Of a stretch of DNA of 64,000 nucleotides, positions 62,508 to 64,000 are shown piece after piece (position 1 is the stretch's first letter; each line of letters opens with the position of its first letter). Under the pieces are notes generated by a model. The model did no database searches. It was given only the letters and a program-made list of their open reading frames with translations, and was not told where the DNA came from. The stretch lies in the NCBI GenBank assembly GCA_021798915.1, contig JAJZBM010000003.1:124001-188000 (forward strand). Reading direction: 5' to 3'. A program made the translations under genes and the position numbers. The DNA is from Pseudomonadota bacterium (GTDB lineage: Bacteria; Pseudomonadota; Alphaproteobacteria; Acetobacterales; Acetobacteraceae).

Positions 62508-63479
62508 TCAGGCGGGTTCGATCTCGATGGTGAGATGCGAGAGCCCGGCGACCGCGCCGAGGCGGCGGCGGTATTCGTCGAGGCTCTCCGGCGCGGCACC
62601 GCCGATCGAGACCACGGCGCAGAGATGCCCCGGCCCGACCCGCCAGACATGGAGATCGCTCACCCGTGCCCCGTCCCGCTCCAGCACCGCGCGAATCTCG
62701 GTCGTGGCCTCGGGGTCGGGCGTCATGTCGAGCAACACGGCGCCGCTGGCGCGAAGCAGCGTCACCGACCAGCTCACGATGACCACGGCACCGATCAGGG
62801 CCATGACCGGATCGAGCCATGCCCAGCCAAGCAAGCGCGCCCCGCCGAGGCCGATCAAAACCAAAATCGAGACCGCGGCATCGGCGAGCACATGCGCGCG
62901 CGCGGCGCGCATGTTGTTGTCCACGGACACCGCGCCGTGATCATGCCCGTGATCATGCCCGTGGCCGTGCCCATGGTTATGCCCATGGTCATGCCCATGG
63001 TCATGCCCATGGCCGTGATCATGGCCCTCATGGCCGAGCAGCAGCGCGCTCGCGACATTGACGACGAGGCCAAGCACGGCGATCGGAAGGGCCGCGGCAA
63101 AATCGATCGGCACCGGCCGCGCGAGGCGAGACAGCGCCTCCCAGGCGATGAGTGCCGCGATCATGGCGAGCGCGACGGCGCTCGCGAAACTGGCGAGATC
63201 GCCGAATTTGCCGGTGCCGAAAGCGAAACGCGGATCGGCGAGATGGCGGCGGGCGACGCGATAGGCGAGGGCCGCCAGCAGCAGCGCGCCGACATGGGTC
63301 GCCATGTGCAGCCCATCGGCGATCAGCGCGATCGAGCCGAACAGCGCCCCGCCGGCGATCTCGGCGATCATCACCGCGAGGCACAGCCCGACCACGGCCC
63401 AGCTCCGCCGCTCATGCTCGTCATGATGCCGGCCGAGGAAAACATGGTTGTGCGGGTTGTTCATCACCATTCCACCCAT
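62508..63479 (-). CDS. dmeF: Cation diffusion facilitator, DmeF-type metal exporter
   Basis: A 323-residue CDF transporter with six membrane spans. The DmeF hallmark NPHNHVFLGRHHDEHERRSW is at the N-terminus. The metal site lies in LIADGLHMATHVGALLLAAL (TM2) and HVLADAAVSILVLIGL (TM5). Between spans IV and V is a long His/Asp/Gly loop, HGHDHGHDHGHNHGHGHGHD, which binds metals before export. DmeF proteins export cobalt, nickel or iron(II). The ATG at 63479 follows GGAGGG. A DmeR/RcnR-type repressor is often adjacent to this gene in other bacteria but is not seen here. Confidence 0.9.
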   Translation of the reverse strand: MGGMVMNNPHNHVFLGRHHDEHERRSWAVVGLCLAVMIAEIAGGALFGSIALIADGLHMATHVGALLLAALAYRVARRHLADPRFAFGTGKFGDLASFASAVALAMIAALIAWEALSRLARPVPIDFAAALPIAVLGLVVNVASALLLGHEGHDHGHGHDHGHDHGHNHGHGHGHDHGHDHGAVSVDNNMRAARAHVLADAAVSILVLIGLGGARLLGWAWLDPVMALIGAVVIVSWSVTLLRASGAVLLDMTPDPEATTEIRAVLERDGARVSDLHVWRVGPGHLCAVVSIGGAAPESLDEYRRRLGAVAGLSHLTIEIEPA

Positions 63480-63536
63480 GATCGACCCTCCAGACCAGCC
63501 GCCAGGCGCCACGGCGGCGGGACGAAACGTAGTCGT

Positions 63537-64000
63537 TCAGCCGATCAGAAGCCAGAGCCGCAGCAGCAGGGTCTCAAGCCGCGTCCGGCGCGCAAGGCCG
63601 GGCCAGAAAAGCAGCCGCAGCCGCCCGCGAAGGCCGCCGTCGAGCGCGCGCGCCAGCGCCGCAACCTCGTCCGCGACCGGCGCCGGCAGCAGCGCCGCAT
63701 TGGCCGCGAGCCCGGCGAGATGGGCGCGAAACCGGGCCATGAACGGGCCGGGGCCGCGCCTCAGCGCGGCGAGCGCCCGGCGCAGCCGCGAGCCCGGCGC
63801 GCCAACCGCATTATCCCCGTGCTGGCGATAGAGCAGCACCGCCTCGGCATCGGTGAACACGAAGCCGCCGACGGCGCTGACCAGCAGATAGCTCCACCAA
63901 TCATGCAGCGTCTCGGGCGGCTTGCGGCTCTCAACGATCAACTCGGCAGCAGCGCGATTGAGCACCATGGTGCAGCCGACGGCGATATTCTCGATTAAGG
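63537..64000 (-). CDS. Family 2 glycosyltransferase, C-terminal part (runs off the window)
   Basis: The frame continues past the right edge, so the start and catalytic N-terminus are missing. The visible part begins LIENIAVGCTMVLNRAAAELIV, the typical segment after the GT-A catalytic core of rhamnosyltransferase-like family 2 enzymes. It is followed by HDWWSYLLVSAVGGFVFTDAEAVLLYRQHGDNAVG. The ORF track start at 63968 is internal. It would act on a surface glycan. It lies 57 bases upstream of the metal exporter gene on the same strand. Confidence 0.8.
   Translation of the reverse strand, partial: LIENIAVGCTMVLNRAAAELIVESRKPPETLHDWWSYLLVSAVGGFVFTDAEAVLLYRQHGDNAVGAPGSRLRRALAALRRGPGPFMARFRAHLAGLAANAALLPAPVADEVAALARALDGGLRGRLRLLFWPGLARRTRLETLLLRLWLLIG

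Noticed and set aside
62925-63035. CRISPR-like short repeats (CATGCCCATGG and similar)
   Set aside because: They encode the His/Asp/Gly metal loop of the DmeF-like exporter in frame, with no spacers.
62031-63998. 655-codon ORF on the + strand across four minus-strand genes
   Set aside because: Spans DUF1489, dmeF and the glycosyltransferase in antisense; low-complexity charged sequence.

Overview
The window is high-GC, densely packed bacterial chromosome. The content points to an alphaproteobacterium, probably in the Acetobacteraceae/Rhodospirillales area. The supporting features are a DUF1489 gene, the hflK-hflC-htrA order, a fused CysNC, LPS-type envelope genes, and GC-rich palindromes of a kind I associate with that group. 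The family-level placement is inference. There is no rRNA, CRISPR array, transposase or phage gene. Most of the sequence is ordinary chromosomal backbone, with a few foreign-looking or unusual spots.

Layout. 1-2392: end of an LpxH-like hydrolase followed by two glycosyltransferases, closed by a strong bidirectional hairpin. 2433-6076 (-): hflK-hflC-degP membrane quality-control operon. 6230-10614: Mrp/ApbC Fe-S carrier, an orphan histidine kinase and RecQ. 10830-13929 (-): DedA protein and a P-type cation ATPase, placed just behind a six-gene peptide-type ABC operon (13972-20957) that has two paralogous binding proteins. 21114-25249: GtrA protein, NnrU/ICMT-like membrane protein, HldE (heptose synthesis), PaaI-like thioesterase and a 2-hydroxyacid dehydrogenase. 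A MITE-like nested palindrome lies between the last two. 25250-31072: a regulatory-looking leader, an RND permease without partners, and a secreted alpha/beta hydrolase. 31265: argB. 32189-36315 (-): surface-sugar genes (UDP-sugar dehydratase, aminotransferase, Trm112-methyltransferase), the last one split by a G9 tract. 36426: tRNA-Tyr.

36605-40777: a perfect FNR/FixK-type box in front of ppsA, a triple-BON protein and pfkB, which looks like a low-oxygen carbon-flux module. 40906-44391: cysH-cysD-cysNC sulfate assimilation. 44232-49856 (-): cheA-cheW-cheY-cheB-cheR with a hybrid CheA and no receptor gene. 49956-55988: lipoprotein phospholipase D/cardiolipin synthase, ZapE, a 2OG-Fe(II) oxygenase, a class A penicillin-binding protein, and a second hydroxyacid dehydrogenase whose start codon overlaps that of the penicillin-binding protein. 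56001: tRNA-Leu. 56209-64000: DoxX, malate synthase G, an AT-rich trypsin-like protease that looks acquired, LpxR-like lipid A deacylase, M19 dipeptidase, DUF1489, a DmeF-type metal exporter and a truncated glycosyltransferase.

Recurring theme: many genes build or edit the envelope (LpxH-like, HldE, WbpM-like, WbpE-like, LpxR, GtrA, PBP, phospholipase D, several glycosyltransferases). The spots most worth a second look are the G9-split Trm112-methyltransferase, the MITE-like repeat with a solo copy at 7323, the FNR-box ppsA-BON-pfkB cluster, the AT-rich protease, and the leader of the RND gene.
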